A stretch of 64,000 nt of DNA from Alkaliphilus oremlandii OhILAs (lineage in GTDB: Bacteria > Bacillota > Clostridia > Peptostreptococcales > Natronincolaceae), in assembly GCF_000018325.1 (NCBI RefSeq), contig NC_009922.1, positions 434,001 to 498,000 of the forward strand. Reading direction: 5' to 3'. The notes below the pieces were generated by a model. It had not been told where the DNA came from, did no database searches, and saw only the letters and a program-made list of their open reading frames with translations. Positions 15,695 through 25,082 of the stretch are shown piece by piece. Each line of letters starts with the position of its first letter. Position 1 is the first letter of the stretch. Both the position numbers and the translations under genes were made by a program.

Positions 15695-17062
15695 ATGTTT
15701 AAAAAAATACTCGTTGCCAACCGAGGAGAGATTGCTCTTAGAATCATTCGGACTTGCAAGGAAATGGGAATAAAAACCGTAGCGGTATACTCTGAAGCCG
15801 ACACGGATTCTGTTCATGTTCATTTTGCAGATGAAGCCATCTGCATAGGACCGGCACCATCTAAAAAGAGTTATCTCAATCTAAATCATATTATAAGCGC
15901 CGCTTTAGTTACAGGATGTGAAGCCATCCATCCCGGCTACGGTTTTCTGTCAGAGAATCCTGCACTGGTAGATGCTTGCGAATCCAACGGTATCCGGTTT
16001 ATTGGACCTTATAAAGAGCATATCGAAAAAATGGGCAATAAAGCGGAAGCCAGAAAGACCATGATAGAAGCCGGTGTGCCCGTTGTACCTGGATCGAAAA
16101 ATGCTACCAATGAGGCCATAGAGGCTCTTGGAATTGCAGAGGAAATCGGATTTCCCGTAATGGTCAAGGCTGCCAGCGGCGGTGGAGGAAGAGGGATGCG
16201 GGTCATTCATAACCGTGATGAATTTATCAATAAATTTAATATGGCAAAATCAGAATCCTCTACGGCATTTAATGATGATGCGATGTATGTTGAAAAGTTC
16301 ATTGAAGAGCCAAGACATATTGAGTTTCAGATACTGGCAGATACCTTTGGCAATATTATTCATTTGGGAGAAAGAGATTGCTCCCTTCAGAGAAGGAATC
16401 AAAAGGTTTTGGAAGAAGCACCTTGTCAGATAATCAGTGAGGAATTGAGAAATAAGATGGGACAGATGGCCCTGAGGGCAGCAAAGGCAGTAGGGTATGT
16501 GAATGCTGGAACCATAGAATTCCTTTTAGATAAGCATCATAATTTTTACTTCATAGAAATGAACACGAGAATACAGGTGGAGCATCCCATAACGGAAATG
16601 GTAACGGGCATAGACTTGATAAGAGAGCAGATTAAAATTGCCTATGGAGAAAAATTAAATAGGACCCAAGAGGAGATCAAGATCCAAGGCCATGCCATTG
16701 AATGTAGAATCAATGCTGAAAATCCTTTGGAGAACTTTAGACCTTGTCCTGGTGAAATCGAAGGATATCTTTCGCCGGGAGGATATCAAGTTCGCTTAGA
16801 TAGTCATATCTATAGTGGATACACGGTTCCGCCAACCTATGACTCTATGATAGGAAAGCTTATCGTCTGGGGAAAGAATCGAACAGAGGCCATCCAGCGA
16901 ATGAAAAGAGCCTTGGATGAAACTGTAGTTACAGGAATCCTAACCAATATCGATTTTCAGAAGACCATATTAAATAATGACAAGTTCTTGATAAATCAGA
17001 TCGATACATCGTTTATAGAAAGAGAAATACTCAGCAATAGCCTGAATGTAAAGGAGGGATAA
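15695..17062 (+). CDS. accC: Biotin carboxylase subunit of acetyl-CoA carboxylase
   Basis: ATP-dependent carboxylation of the biotin on AccB. At 455 residues it is full length with three regions: N-terminal MFKKILVANRGEIALRI, ATP-grasp glycine loop KAASGGGGRGMR (about 157-168) and catalytic EMNTRIQVEHPITE (about 288-301). The ribosome site GGAGG lies in the last codons of accB, six bases before its stop, so the pair is coupled. HPGYGFLSEN is conserved as in other biotin carboxylases. Confidence 0.97.
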   Translation: MFKKILVANRGEIALRIIRTCKEMGIKTVAVYSEADTDSVHVHFADEAICIGPAPSKKSYLNLNHIISAALVTGCEAIHPGYGFLSENPALVDACESNGIRFIGPYKEHIEKMGNKAEARKTMIEAGVPVVPGSKNATNEAIEALGIAEEIGFPVMVKAASGGGGRGMRVIHNRDEFINKFNMAKSESSTAFNDDAMYVEKFIEEPRHIEFQILADTFGNIIHLGERDCSLQRRNQKVLEEAPCQIISEELRNKMGQMALRAAKAVGYVNAGTIEFLLDKHHNFYFIEMNTRIQVEHPITEMVTGIDLIREQIKIAYGEKLNRTQEEIKIQGHAIECRINAENPLENFRPCPGEIEGYLSPGGYQVRLDSHIYSGYTVPPTYDSMIGKLIVWGKNRTEAIQRMKRALDETVVTGILTNIDFQKTILNNDKFLINQIDTSFIEREILSNSLNVKEG

Positions 17063-17063
17063 A

Positions 17064-17891
17064 GTGCTAAAAGACATTTTTGGAAAGAAAAAATATGCAA
17101 CCATCACCTTATATAAAGACAATGCTGGGCCAGCAGTGCCTTCCAATACGCATAGCTCTAAATCCAATGGAAACCCTGTCTCTGAGATGAAAGAAAATAA
17201 GCGAATGGGGGCAAGAAGTCGAATTGCTGCACTAATAGATAAAGATACATTTATAGAGTACGATTCAGAGCTGGAATCCTGTAATCCTTTAAGCTTTCCA
17301 AAGTACGCAGAAAAAATTTTAGCTGCAATGGAAACTTCCATGGAAAAGGACGCTGTAATTACTGGGGAAGGAACCATAAGGGGGGAAAGTTGTGTCCTAT
17401 GCGTTATGAATCCTGACTTTATGATGGGTAGTATGGGCTCCGTTGTTGGAGAGAAAATTACGAGGGCCATTGAAAAGGCCATTGAAAAGAAGCTTCCAGT
17501 AATTATTTTCTGCGCCTCTGGTGGAGCCCGGATGCAGGAAGGTATTTTATCCTTAATGCAGATGGCTAAAACCTCGGCAGCCCTAGGTCGATTGGGAGAA
17601 GCCGGCCTATTGTATATTTCCGTTCTCACAGACCCTACTACGGGCGGTGTTACAGCCAGCTTTGCAATGCTGGGCGACATTATTATTGCAGAGCCAGGGG
17701 CTTTAATTGGCTTTGCAGGACCGAGAGTGATTGAGCAGACCATTCGACAAAAGCTACCGGAAGGATTTCAACGGTCAGAATTCTTATTGGAGAAGGGTTT
17801 TATTGATCAGATCGTCAGTCGGAAGGATATGCGAAATACATTGGCCTCCCTCTTGAGAATTCATAGATTGGGTGGTGAAATGCATGCATAA
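17064..17891 (+). CDS. accD: Acetyl-CoA carboxylase carboxyltransferase beta subunit lacking the zinc finger
   Basis: Forms the carboxyltransferase with AccA and moves the carboxyl group to acetyl-CoA. The crotonase-like core is intact: CASGGARMQEG around residues 153-163, LTDPTTGGVTASFAMLGD and GFAGPRVIEQT. The N-terminal about 50 residues, where AccD proteins usually carry a CxxC-x(n)-CxxC zinc ribbon, contain no cysteine at all; instead there is a short Ser/Asn/Lys-rich stretch. The start is GTG 17064 behind AAGGAGG (17051-17057), two bases after accC. It overlaps accA by 8 bases. Confidence 0.93.
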   Translation: MLKDIFGKKKYATITLYKDNAGPAVPSNTHSSKSNGNPVSEMKENKRMGARSRIAALIDKDTFIEYDSELESCNPLSFPKYAEKILAAMETSMEKDAVITGEGTIRGESCVLCVMNPDFMMGSMGSVVGEKITRAIEKAIEKKLPVIIFCASGGARMQEGILSLMQMAKTSAALGRLGEAGLLYISVLTDPTTGGVTASFAMLGDIIIAEPGALIGFAGPRVIEQTIRQKLPEGFQRSEFLLEKGFIDQIVSRKDMRNTLASLLRIHRLGGEMHA

Positions 17892-18834
17892 TTTCCTAGA
17901 ATCTGAAAAAGCCATCCATGAGCTTGAAGGTAAAATTATCGAATTGATCAATTTTGCTGATAAAAATAAGGTAGATCTTACTTATGAAATAGAAATCCTA
18001 TCTCAAAAATTAGAGCAGATGCAAAAGGAAATGTATGAGAACTTAAATCCTTGGTCCAAGGTGAAGCTTGCTAGACTTCAAGAAAGGCCGACAACCTTAG
18101 ATTATATTGAGAAATTAATTTCGGGCTTTACGGAGTTCCATGGAGACCGGTTCTATGGCGACGATACGGCCATCGTAGGCGGCATTGGGTTATTTGAAGG
18201 AATTCCTGTAACTGTAATAGGACACCAAAAGGGAAAGGATACAAAGGATAATATCCGAAGAAATTTTGGGATGCCTCATCCAGAAGGATATCGAAAGGCC
18301 CTGAGATTAATGAAACAGGCAGAGAAGTTTAAAAGACCGATCCTAACTTTTATAGACACATCCGGTGCCTATTGTGGTATCGGTGCAGAGGAAAGAGGCC
18401 AAGGAGAAGCCATCGCGGTGAACCTCATCGAAATGAGCAAGCTAAAAACACCCATTATTGCGATTGTTATCGGTGAAGGTGGCAGTGGAGGTGCCTTAGC
18501 TTTAGGAATTGGCGATAGAGTTTGTATGCTGGAGCATTCCATCTACTCAGTAATATCGCCAGAAGGCTTATCCACCATTCTTTGGAAGGATGCTACCCTT
18601 GCACAAAGGGCAGCAGATATGATGCAGCTGACGGCACAGGACCTATGGTCCATGAAGGTTATCGATCAAGTGATCAAAGAGCCTTTAGGCGGCGCCCACA
18701 AAAATGCGGATCTTGTGGCAGATCAGATTAAAACCTATGTGTTGCAGGAATTGAAAGACCTTAGAATGCTAAAAACGGAAGAACTTTTAGAAAAAAGATA
18801 TACAAAAATTAGAAATATTGGAATTTGGAAATAA
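17884..18834 (+). CDS. accA: Acetyl-CoA carboxylase carboxyltransferase alpha subunit
   Basis: Partner of AccD in the carboxyltransferase. About 316 residues: an N-terminal helical segment (to about 75) and a crotonase core with HGDRFYGDD, GHQKGKDTKDN, FIDTSGAYCGIGAEERGQ and GEGGSGGALALG, all normal. ATG 17884 is preferred, overlapping the accD stop by 8 bases with GGTGGTG upstream. In-frame GTG codons at 17872/17875 are alternatives. Last gene of the operon, followed by a strong terminator. Confidence 0.96.
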   Translation: MHNFLESEKAIHELEGKIIELINFADKNKVDLTYEIEILSQKLEQMQKEMYENLNPWSKVKLARLQERPTTLDYIEKLISGFTEFHGDRFYGDDTAIVGGIGLFEGIPVTVIGHQKGKDTKDNIRRNFGMPHPEGYRKALRLMKQAEKFKRPILTFIDTSGAYCGIGAEERGQGEAIAVNLIEMSKLKTPIIAIVIGEGGSGGALALGIGDRVCMLEHSIYSVISPEGLSTILWKDATLAQRAADMMQLTAQDLWSMKVIDQVIKEPLGGAHKNADLVADQIKTYVLQELKDLRMLKTEELLEKRYTKIRNIGIWK

Positions 18835-18900
18835 TTGAATATAAAACGCTCCTATGGAATAGAATAATATTATGTGTCATCCCCCTTCCATATATAAATA

Positions 18901-18944
18901 AAGAAAAGACAATGGTGCCAGTATCGGCACCATTGTCTTTTCTT
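18901..18944. terminator. Bidirectional terminator after accA
   Basis: Perfect 19-base inverted repeat (18901-18919 with 18926-18944), 6-base loop, flanked by A and T tracts. It serves accA and the convergent sulfurtransferase gene. Confidence 0.92.
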
Positions 18945-19028
18945 ATTTTCAGCATTTGAAACTTTAAGTGGTGTTTAAAGTTGAGTGCGCCATAAGGTTT
19001 GTGAGTCGAAGGGAACAAATTTTATTTT
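18945..19028 (-). repeat. Dispersed 3'-flanking repeat, copy A
   Basis: Read on the minus strand it starts with the end of the sulfurtransferase gene (AAATAAAATTTGTTC) and contains TATGGCGCACTCAA. The same sequence occurs on the plus strand at 26962-27050. The first 48 bases of the two copies align without a gap; the rest aligns with small shifts. In both copies the repeat starts across the stop codon of the host gene. Confidence 0.8.
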
Positions 19029-19837
19029 GTAATAATTTCATTGTCCTCGTAGCTGATCCAATCGCTGTAGCTGCCTGCATAAAGCTTAGGATTTAAGCCC
19101 ACTTCTTCCATAAATAAAATATCGACGACAGCGGTTACACCAGAACCGCAGTATACAATAATTTCTTCAAATTCTTTTAGCGGTTCAAAGTATTTTTCTA
19201 ATGCTTCCCTCTCCATAATTTCTTGGTTTACTGTGAGGTTCATCCAAGGATAGTTTATAGCACCGGGAATATGTCCTGCGACCCTATCGATGGGTTCCAC
19301 TTCTCCAGCATATCTCTCCGATGCTCTGGCGTCGACCAGGGCAATATTCTTAGAGCCAATGGTATCCTTTACATACTGCATATCCACCAGCATAGCGTCG
19401 TTGATGTTCAGACTTAAGTGACCGGATGGCTTTGGAACAAATTGTTCAGTAGTGACTGTAAAGCCATTTTCCATCCATTTTGTGAGACCACCTTCTAAAA
19501 CGAATACTTGATCCTTGCCGATGTACTTAAAAAGCCACCACAGCCTGCCGGCAGGTGCCATACTTCCGCTGTCGTAGATCACGACAATGGATTCATCGTT
19601 AATGCCGAAAGCTTCCATATCCCTTACGAATTTTTCCATATCCGGAAGGGGATGTCTGCCTCCGTGTGGCTGCAATTCTCCCGACATATGCTCCTCTAAT
19701 AAAACGTATTGCGCCTTTGGAATGTGTTGATTTGCAGAAGAATCCGTTGCGTCGAAAGTTTCTCTCGCTTCCAATAGAACGAGATGGTCTAAGGACAGAT
19801 TGTTTTTAAGCCATTGTTGAGACACGATATTTTTCAT
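19022..19837 (-). CDS. sseA: 3-mercaptopyruvate/thiosulfate sulfurtransferase
   Basis: Two-rhodanese-domain enzyme of about 271 residues that transfers sulfane sulfur through a cysteine persulfide. The C-terminal domain has the active-site loop VYCGSGVTA, where Cys is about residue 230. CGSGVT is the mercaptopyruvate sulfurtransferase form rather than the CRxGx[RT] rhodanese form. The N-terminal domain is inactive, with DSGSMAPAGRLWW at the corresponding loop. ATG 19837 follows GGAGG; the longer GTG form at 19849 would overlap it. The stop codon is embedded in a dispersed repeat. Confidence 0.88.
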   Translation of the reverse strand: MKNIVSQQWLKNNLSLDHLVLLEARETFDATDSSANQHIPKAQYVLLEEHMSGELQPHGGRHPLPDMEKFVRDMEAFGINDESIVVIYDSGSMAPAGRLWWLFKYIGKDQVFVLEGGLTKWMENGFTVTTEQFVPKPSGHLSLNINDAMLVDMQYVKDTIGSKNIALVDARASERYAGEVEPIDRVAGHIPGAINYPWMNLTVNQEIMEREALEKYFEPLKEFEEIIVYCGSGVTAVVDILFMEEVGLNPKLYAGSYSDWISYEDNEIITK

Positions 19838-19931
19838 AATGACCTCCACTGTATTGAATAATTTGAGTAAGGATCTCCTTTTGCTTACAAAAGAATCATC
19901 CTATGAAAGAATTTAAGATTCAAAAGTTTTA

Positions 19932-20600
19932 CTATGCTAGATATAAAAATATCCCTAAAAAATGTACGACGCTGGCACTTAAAACGAATACATGCCAAAC
20001 CGCATGGCTGTATGGAATCTTTTTCATGGCATAGAATATGGTGCCCAGTGTATAGAGCAATCCTCCCACTAGAATCCATACAAAAAACCGGAAAGAAGTG
20101 GTTTGAATGATGGGCTTTACCGTAAACACTGCAATCCAGCCCATAAACAAGTAAAGGCCAAGGGATAGCTTTTTAAATCGATCCATTTTTTTATAGGTAC
20201 TGATCTTAAAGGTGATGCCAAATAAAGCGATGGACCAAACGGCTACCAAAACTCCGATCCTAAGGGCACCATCCATGGTGAGGAGCGCAATTGGTGTATA
20301 GGTTCCAGCAATAAACAGATAGATGGAAGAATGATCAAAGACCCTCAATATTTTTTTGACATTTTCATGTGGAATACTATGGTAAAGGGTAGAAGATAGA
20401 TACATGAGAATGATACAAGATCCATAAATGCTAAAAGAAACAATGGATAAAGGCTCTTTTTTCATAATAGACAGAACCAACAGGATCGTCAGGGCCACAA
20501 ATCCAAACAATACACCAAGACCGTGGGTGATACCGTTTGCCACTTCTTCTTTAATCGAGTATCTTTTGATGGGTGTTGCATTTTCTAAGGTATTTCTCAT
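19932..20600 (-). CDS. Hemolysin III family (PAQR-like) membrane protein
   Basis: Seven-helix integral membrane protein of 222 residues of the HlyIII/YqfA family. Conserved metal-site residues are visible: EEVANGITHGLG (18-29), SSTLYHSIPHE (about 69-79), FDHSSIYLFIAGTYTP (about 88-103) and the C-terminal SHAVWHVFVL. Despite the name, most bacterial members are not cytolysins; related PAQR proteins are probably zinc-dependent membrane hydrolases. It diverges from the EamA gene. Confidence 0.9.
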   Translation of the reverse strand: MRNTLENATPIKRYSIKEEVANGITHGLGVLFGFVALTILLVLSIMKKEPLSIVSFSIYGSCIILMYLSSTLYHSIPHENVKKILRVFDHSSIYLFIAGTYTPIALLTMDGALRIGVLVAVWSIALFGITFKISTYKKMDRFKKLSLGLYLFMGWIAVFTVKPIIQTTSFRFFVWILVGGLLYTLGTIFYAMKKIPYSHAVWHVFVLSASVVHFLGIFLYLA

Positions 20601-20715
20601 TAAATCACCGCTCTTTCATATTTGGTTGCTATTCAAAAAATATTTCATTATAATTATTATATACGATTTGAGTCAATTTTAGGGAAAATTTTTAAATTTA
20701 GGGAGGGTATAAGGG

Positions 20716-21591
20716 ATGGACCAAGGATTAGAATCAAACAAGATGAAAAAAAGAGCCACATTCTATCTCATCATCTCAGCTTTTCTGTGGAGTCTCGGTG
20801 GGGTTTTTATTAAGCTGATTGACTGGCATCCCATTGCCATCGCAGGTACTCGTAGTGGCATATCGGCCTTATTTATATGGGCCTACGTAAAAAAGCCACA
20901 ATTTAATTGGAGTAAAGCACAAATCTTAGGTGCGATTTCCTATGCGACTACGGTAATCTCTTTCGTTGTAGCCAATAAGATGACCACCAGTGCAAATGCC
21001 ATACTGCTTCAATATACAGCACCGATTTATGTGGCTATATTTGGTATATTTCTAGTGAAGGAACGTACCAGCAAAGTGGATTGGTTAACGATTTTTGCAG
21101 TAATTGTAGGAATGGTGCTCTTCTTTATCGGAGATTTAGATACGAGAAATATGTGGGGAAATTTCTGGGCCATTATCAGTGGCATCAGCTTTGCCGGCGT
21201 GGCTTTATCCTTAAGGATGCAGAAGGATGGTTCTCCCGTAGAATCTGTTATTTTAGGGAATATTTTAGCCTTTATCATCAGCCTGCCATTTATGTTTCAA
21301 ACTGCGCCTATGGGGAATAGCTGGATCGGATTAGTATTAATGGGAACGATTCAACTAGGGTTCCCATATATTCTATATTCTAAGGCTATTAAATCGGTTT
21401 CAGCGTTGGAGGCTACCTTGATCCCTGTTTTAGAGCCCATTGTAAACCCGATTTGGACATTTCTATTTGTGGGAGAGGTTCCCAAAAAAGGTGCAATCAT
21501 AGGAGGGGCCATTGTTATTATAGCCATTACGGCAAGATCTTTGTATATGGTTCATTATGAAAAAACACATGCCATAGAAGAAACCCAATAA
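20716..21591 (+). CDS. EamA/DMT family transporter
   Basis: Ten-helix membrane transporter of 291 residues built from two EamA repeats (about 12-135 and 150-280). SAFLWSLGGVFIKL opens repeat one, and the second ends FLFVGEVPKKGAIIGG as usual for the drug/metabolite superfamily. Substrate is unknown; relatives export amino acids or metabolites. The start has AGGGAGG upstream. A short terminator follows. Confidence 0.9.
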   Translation: MDQGLESNKMKKRATFYLIISAFLWSLGGVFIKLIDWHPIAIAGTRSGISALFIWAYVKKPQFNWSKAQILGAISYATTVISFVVANKMTTSANAILLQYTAPIYVAIFGIFLVKERTSKVDWLTIFAVIVGMVLFFIGDLDTRNMWGNFWAIISGISFAGVALSLRMQKDGSPVESVILGNILAFIISLPFMFQTAPMGNSWIGLVLMGTIQLGFPYILYSKAIKSVSALEATLIPVLEPIVNPIWTFLFVGEVPKKGAIIGGAIVIIAITARSLYMVHYEKTHAIEETQ

Positions 21592-21637
21592 ATTTGTAGG
21601 GTATAAGCAAAAAAACAATAGTTGAAGCATAAACATT

Positions 21638-21667
21638 ATTAGGACGGTTTCAGTCCTAATTTTTTTA
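21638..21667 (+). terminator. Intrinsic terminator
   Basis: 8-bp stem ATTAGGAC/GTCCTAAT (21638-21645 with 21653-21660) followed by seven T residues. It ends the EamA transcript just before the LD-carboxypeptidase ribosome site. Confidence 0.8.
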
Positions 21668-21682
21668 TTGGGAGGAAAGTAT

Positions 21683-22612
21683 ATGATAAAACCAAATGCC
21701 TTGAAGTTTGGTGATGTAATCGGTATCGTAGCACCATCGGGACCTACGACGAAGGAAAGGGTAAAGCTTGCAAAGGATCAATTAGAGGGGCTGGGCTTTC
21801 AAGTGAAACTGGGGCATAGCTGCTACGAAAAACATGGATATTTATCTGGAAAGGATGAAGTTAGGGCACGGGATTTAAATCATATGTTTGAAGATCAGGA
21901 AGTCCAAGGAATTATATGCTTAAGAGGGGGCTATGGAGCCTCTAAGATATTGAACAGGATCGACCTTGAACAGATCGCTAAGAGACCGAAGGTATTTGTG
22001 GGCTATAGCGATATTACAGCCCTTCATCTTGCTATGAACCAAATCAGTAAGCTTGTAACATTCCACGGGCCTATGGGGTCCTCCGACATTGCCGGTGGTT
22101 TGGATGATTTTACCAGAGAAGGATTTTTAAAGGCAGTGATGGGGTCATCGCCCATGGGAGAAATACAAAATCCGAAGGGAAAGAAAATGCAGAGCCTCGT
22201 TGGCGGAAAAGCCAATGGAATCCTAGTTGGTGGTAATCTTTCATTGATTGCAGCTACTATGGGCACACCCTATGAAATTGATACGAAAGGAAAGATTCTA
22301 TTTTTAGAGGAAATTGGAGAAGAGCCCTATCGTGTGGATCGAATGCTGACACAATTACTGCTCAGTGGGAAGCTGGGGGATGCAGAAGGAATTCTCTTAG
22401 GCGACTGGATGGATTGTGAGCCTGAAGAACCAGAGAAAAGCTTAAGCCTCATGGCGGTTTTTGAAGAAATCATCGGTCCTCTAGGAAAACCTACGATTTA
22501 CGATGTAGAGGCAGGACACTGTAGTCCTATGATCACATTACCTTTTGGTGTCCGTTCTTTTCTTGATGCAGAGGAAGGTCGGTTGATTATTGAGGAAGGC
22601 GGAACAGTCTAA
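21683..22612 (+). CDS. LD-carboxypeptidase / MccF-like peptidase (S66)
   Basis: Serine peptidase of 309 residues of family S66, which trims the terminal D-amino acid from muropeptides (LdcA) or cleaves microcin C-like toxins (MccF). Visible parts are GDVIGIVAPSGP near the N-terminus, CLRGGYGASKIL, the nucleophile region FHGPMGSSDIAGG and the C-terminal VEAGHCSPMITLPFG with the catalytic His. ATG 21683 is placed after GGGAGG. It overlaps the next gene by one base (TAATG), suggesting a peptide-degradation pair. Confidence 0.9.
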   Translation: MIKPNALKFGDVIGIVAPSGPTTKERVKLAKDQLEGLGFQVKLGHSCYEKHGYLSGKDEVRARDLNHMFEDQEVQGIICLRGGYGASKILNRIDLEQIAKRPKVFVGYSDITALHLAMNQISKLVTFHGPMGSSDIAGGLDDFTREGFLKAVMGSSPMGEIQNPKGKKMQSLVGGKANGILVGGNLSLIAATMGTPYEIDTKGKILFLEEIGEEPYRVDRMLTQLLLSGKLGDAEGILLGDWMDCEPEEPEKSLSLMAVFEEIIGPLGKPTIYDVEAGHCSPMITLPFGVRSFLDAEEGRLIIEEGGTV

Positions 22613-23805
22613 TGAGGGACTACCATGATTTACTGAATGAAGCTAAAAAAATAGAGGATTGGCTGATTTCCATCAGAAGAGATTTTCATAGGCATCCGGA
22701 ACTGGGCATGGCGGAGTTTCGAACCAGAGAAAAAATCATAGGATATTTGGAGGAATTGGGCATAAGATATCAATCCCATGTGGCAGGAACAGGGGTTGTA
22801 GGCTTTATAGAGGGCAAACAAGAAGGAAGAACCATTGCTCTCCGGGCAGATATGGATGCACTGCCCATAGAAGATCGGAAGGAGGTACCCTATGGCTCCA
22901 CCATTCCAGGGAAGATGCATGCATGTGGTCACGATGCCCATATGACCATCCTATTAGGAGCGGCAAGGCTACTGAAGGAAAGAGCGGATGAACTAAAGGG
23001 CCAAGTAAAGCTATTCTTTCAGCCAGCAGAGGAAACCGTAGGCGGTGCTAAGCCCATGATTGAAGCTGGTGTCATGGAGAATCCCAAGGTGGATTGTGTG
23101 ATCGGGCTCCATGTATCCTCCCAAATAGAAACGGGAGAAATTGGGATCCGATACGGACAGATGAATGCGGCTTCCGATACCATTAAAATTGTGCTTCACG
23201 GAAAGAGCAGCCATGGCGCTTATCCCCAGGAAGGTGTGGATGCCATCCTTATGGCTGGACAGGTTCTAACCGCCCTACAGAGCATTGTAAGTAGAAATGT
23301 GAGTCCAATTAAGTCGGCAGTTATCACCATTGGCGTAATCCACGGTGGAACTCAAGGGAATATTATAGCGGATCGGGTAGAGCTCATTGGAACCGTAAGA
23401 ACGTTAGAGGCTGAAACGAGAGTTTTCGTCATTAATAAAATTGAAGCCATTGTAAAAAATATTGCGGCTGCCATGGGTGGAAAGGCAGAATTCTTTAGAG
23501 AAGAGGGATACACGGCCTTAATAAATACAGATTCTATTGTAGATATGGTGCGGTTCAATGGAGAAAAAATCCTTGGATATGGCAAGGTTCATCGAATCGA
23601 ACATCCCAGCTTAGGTGTAGAGGATTTTGCCTATTTTGCAGAAAAAGCTCCCGGCGCTTTTTATATACTGGGCTGTAGAAACGAAGAAAAGGGCATCATC
23701 CATGAAGCCCACTACGGTCTCTTCGATATTGATGAAGAATGTCTCTCTGTTGGTGTTGCCATGCAGGTAGGAAATGTGCTCACATTTTTAAAAGAAGAAA
23801 ATTAA
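22612..23805 (+). CDS. M20 amidohydrolase (N-acyl amino acid / hippurate hydrolase type)
   Basis: Metal-dependent amidohydrolase of 397 residues. The two-metal site residues are visible: FHRHPELG (about 26-33), ADMDALPIE (about 83-91), MHACGHDAHM (about 103-112), PAEETVGGA (about 140-148) and HPSLGVEDFAYF (about 331-342). A dimerisation domain interrupts the catalytic one. It hydrolyses N-acylated amino acids or similar amides; the exact substrate is open. The start overlaps the preceding stop, so it is translationally coupled to the S66 peptidase. Confidence 0.93.
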   Translation: MRDYHDLLNEAKKIEDWLISIRRDFHRHPELGMAEFRTREKIIGYLEELGIRYQSHVAGTGVVGFIEGKQEGRTIALRADMDALPIEDRKEVPYGSTIPGKMHACGHDAHMTILLGAARLLKERADELKGQVKLFFQPAEETVGGAKPMIEAGVMENPKVDCVIGLHVSSQIETGEIGIRYGQMNAASDTIKIVLHGKSSHGAYPQEGVDAILMAGQVLTALQSIVSRNVSPIKSAVITIGVIHGGTQGNIIADRVELIGTVRTLEAETRVFVINKIEAIVKNIAAAMGGKAEFFREEGYTALINTDSIVDMVRFNGEKILGYGKVHRIEHPSLGVEDFAYFAEKAPGAFYILGCRNEEKGIIHEAHYGLFDIDEECLSVGVAMQVGNVLTFLKEEN

Positions 23806-23879
23806 TGGACAAAGAATTTTAAATCCTTCCTTTGGCATAATAAATAGATAGAGGATTACCAAGGAAGGAGAGATTTTGG

Positions 23880-24440
23880 TTGAAAATCGCAGACAAATCC
23901 ATCGACGAGTTTTTAGAGGATATTGCTACGAAGCCATGTACACCTGCAGGTGGATGTGTTGCTGCCCTGTGTGCAGCCTCTTCCTCTGCTCTAATGGAGA
24001 TGGTGGCGCGGCATACGCTGAGGAACAAAGAGGCATCCAGTGAGGTGGTAGATTTTATGGAGGAGGTTGTCCATATAGCCGCATCGACTCGAAAGAATTT
24101 TTTAGCCTATATGGATAAAGACACGGAGGCCTATATGAAGGTGATTGATGCCAAAGATCAGGAGGGTCCTATGGAAGAATACCATAAGGACTCGGTTCGT
24201 GTACCCTTTGAAATGGCAAGAGAAATATTTCGTATGATCGATCTCATAAGGAAAACGACTCAGGATGGAAGTGAGATTCTAGTTACAGATGGCGTTGCTG
24301 CGTTACTTATGGCAAAGGTGACGTTGAACACTTTGGTCTACCATATCAAATTTAATTTAAACTACGTAAAGGATAAAAAATTCGCCGAACATATATTGGC
24401 CCAATTATCCTTGATGGCAGATGAAAAAATGCCCTTCTAA
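23880..24440 (+). CDS. Cyclodeaminase/cyclohydrolase family protein (FchA-like)
   Basis: Helical protein of 186 residues related to methenyl-tetrahydrofolate cyclohydrolase FchA and to the cyclodeaminase domain of FTCD. The folate loop TPAGGCVAALCAASSSALMEM (residues about 20-40) is the family hallmark; AGGC replaces the usual PGGGS. It probably converts methenyl-THF to formyl-THF or deaminates formimino-THF. TTG start 23880 follows AAGGAAGGAG. No other folate gene is adjacent. Confidence 0.82.
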   Translation: MKIADKSIDEFLEDIATKPCTPAGGCVAALCAASSSALMEMVARHTLRNKEASSEVVDFMEEVVHIAASTRKNFLAYMDKDTEAYMKVIDAKDQEGPMEEYHKDSVRVPFEMAREIFRMIDLIRKTTQDGSEILVTDGVAALLMAKVTLNTLVYHIKFNLNYVKDKKFAEHILAQLSLMADEKMPF

Positions 24441-24461
24441 AATTTATTTTAAGAGGGCATT
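24428..24461. terminator. Terminator hairpin overlapping the end of the FchA-like gene
   Basis: 15-base arms (24428-24442 and 24447-24461) with one internal mismatch pair. It spans the stop codon of the cyclohydrolase-like gene and lies before the convergent DsrE gene. Confidence 0.6.
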
Positions 24462-24468
24462 CCATCCT

Positions 24469-24948
24469 TTAGATAAACAATTGCATATCCGATGCCATAG
24501 CATCCTTTAAATATTCCTTTGCCTCTATAATCTCTAGCTCTGGGATCAATTCTTCTTTTTTAAAACCCATAATTTCCATGGATAGTTTACAACCACGAAA
24601 ACGAACGCCTTTTTTTCTGGCACCGTTTAAAAAATCGATTAAACGAGGTGCTTCTTTATCCGCCATCATATCCAGCATCATTTCTTTTCCGATGCCGCTG
24701 AAGTTCATTTTAGATAGAGGTAAATCTTCTGGCCCTTTCGGTGTCATAGCACCCAGCATCTTTTCATAAATACTTTTATCATCCGAAGAGACCTTTTCAG
24801 GCTCTCTCAAGAGACACAGTCCCCAAAAAGCAAAGAACATGGTCACCTCAATATCCATTTCTCTTGCGGAATTCGCTAATATCAGCGCTGCCATTGCCTT
24901 ATCATATTCCCCGCTGAACATCAGCAGGTTCATTTTTTTATTTTCCAA
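24469..24948 (-). CDS. DsrE/DsrF-like sulfur-trafficking protein
   Basis: 159-residue protein of the DsrE/F/H-like family (peroxiredoxin-family domain found in some CoA-disulfide reductases). MNLLMFSGEYDKAMAALILA opens the fold, FFAFWGLCLLRE is the first helix, and the conserved Cys in FRGCKLSMEIMG (about residue 119) is the probable persulfide carrier. Start TTG 24948 fits GGAGGAAG upstream. It lies next to a class V PLP enzyme that could release sulfur; that link is an inference from position. Confidence 0.8.
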   Translation of the reverse strand: MENKKMNLLMFSGEYDKAMAALILANSAREMDIEVTMFFAFWGLCLLREPEKVSSDDKSIYEKMLGAMTPKGPEDLPLSKMNFSGIGKEMMLDMMADKEAPRLIDFLNGARKKGVRFRGCKLSMEIMGFKKEELIPELEIIEAKEYLKDAMASDMQLFI

Positions 24949-25082
24949 GATTCTTCCTCCTCAAAGTATATAACCAACCGTAGACATATTGTATGTAGAA
25001 TAAAGTAAAAGATACGAAGATTATATGGACGTGGGAGAAAAATATGTGAATTTCCTTGGAACCTTGTGAAGGTTCGTCATCA

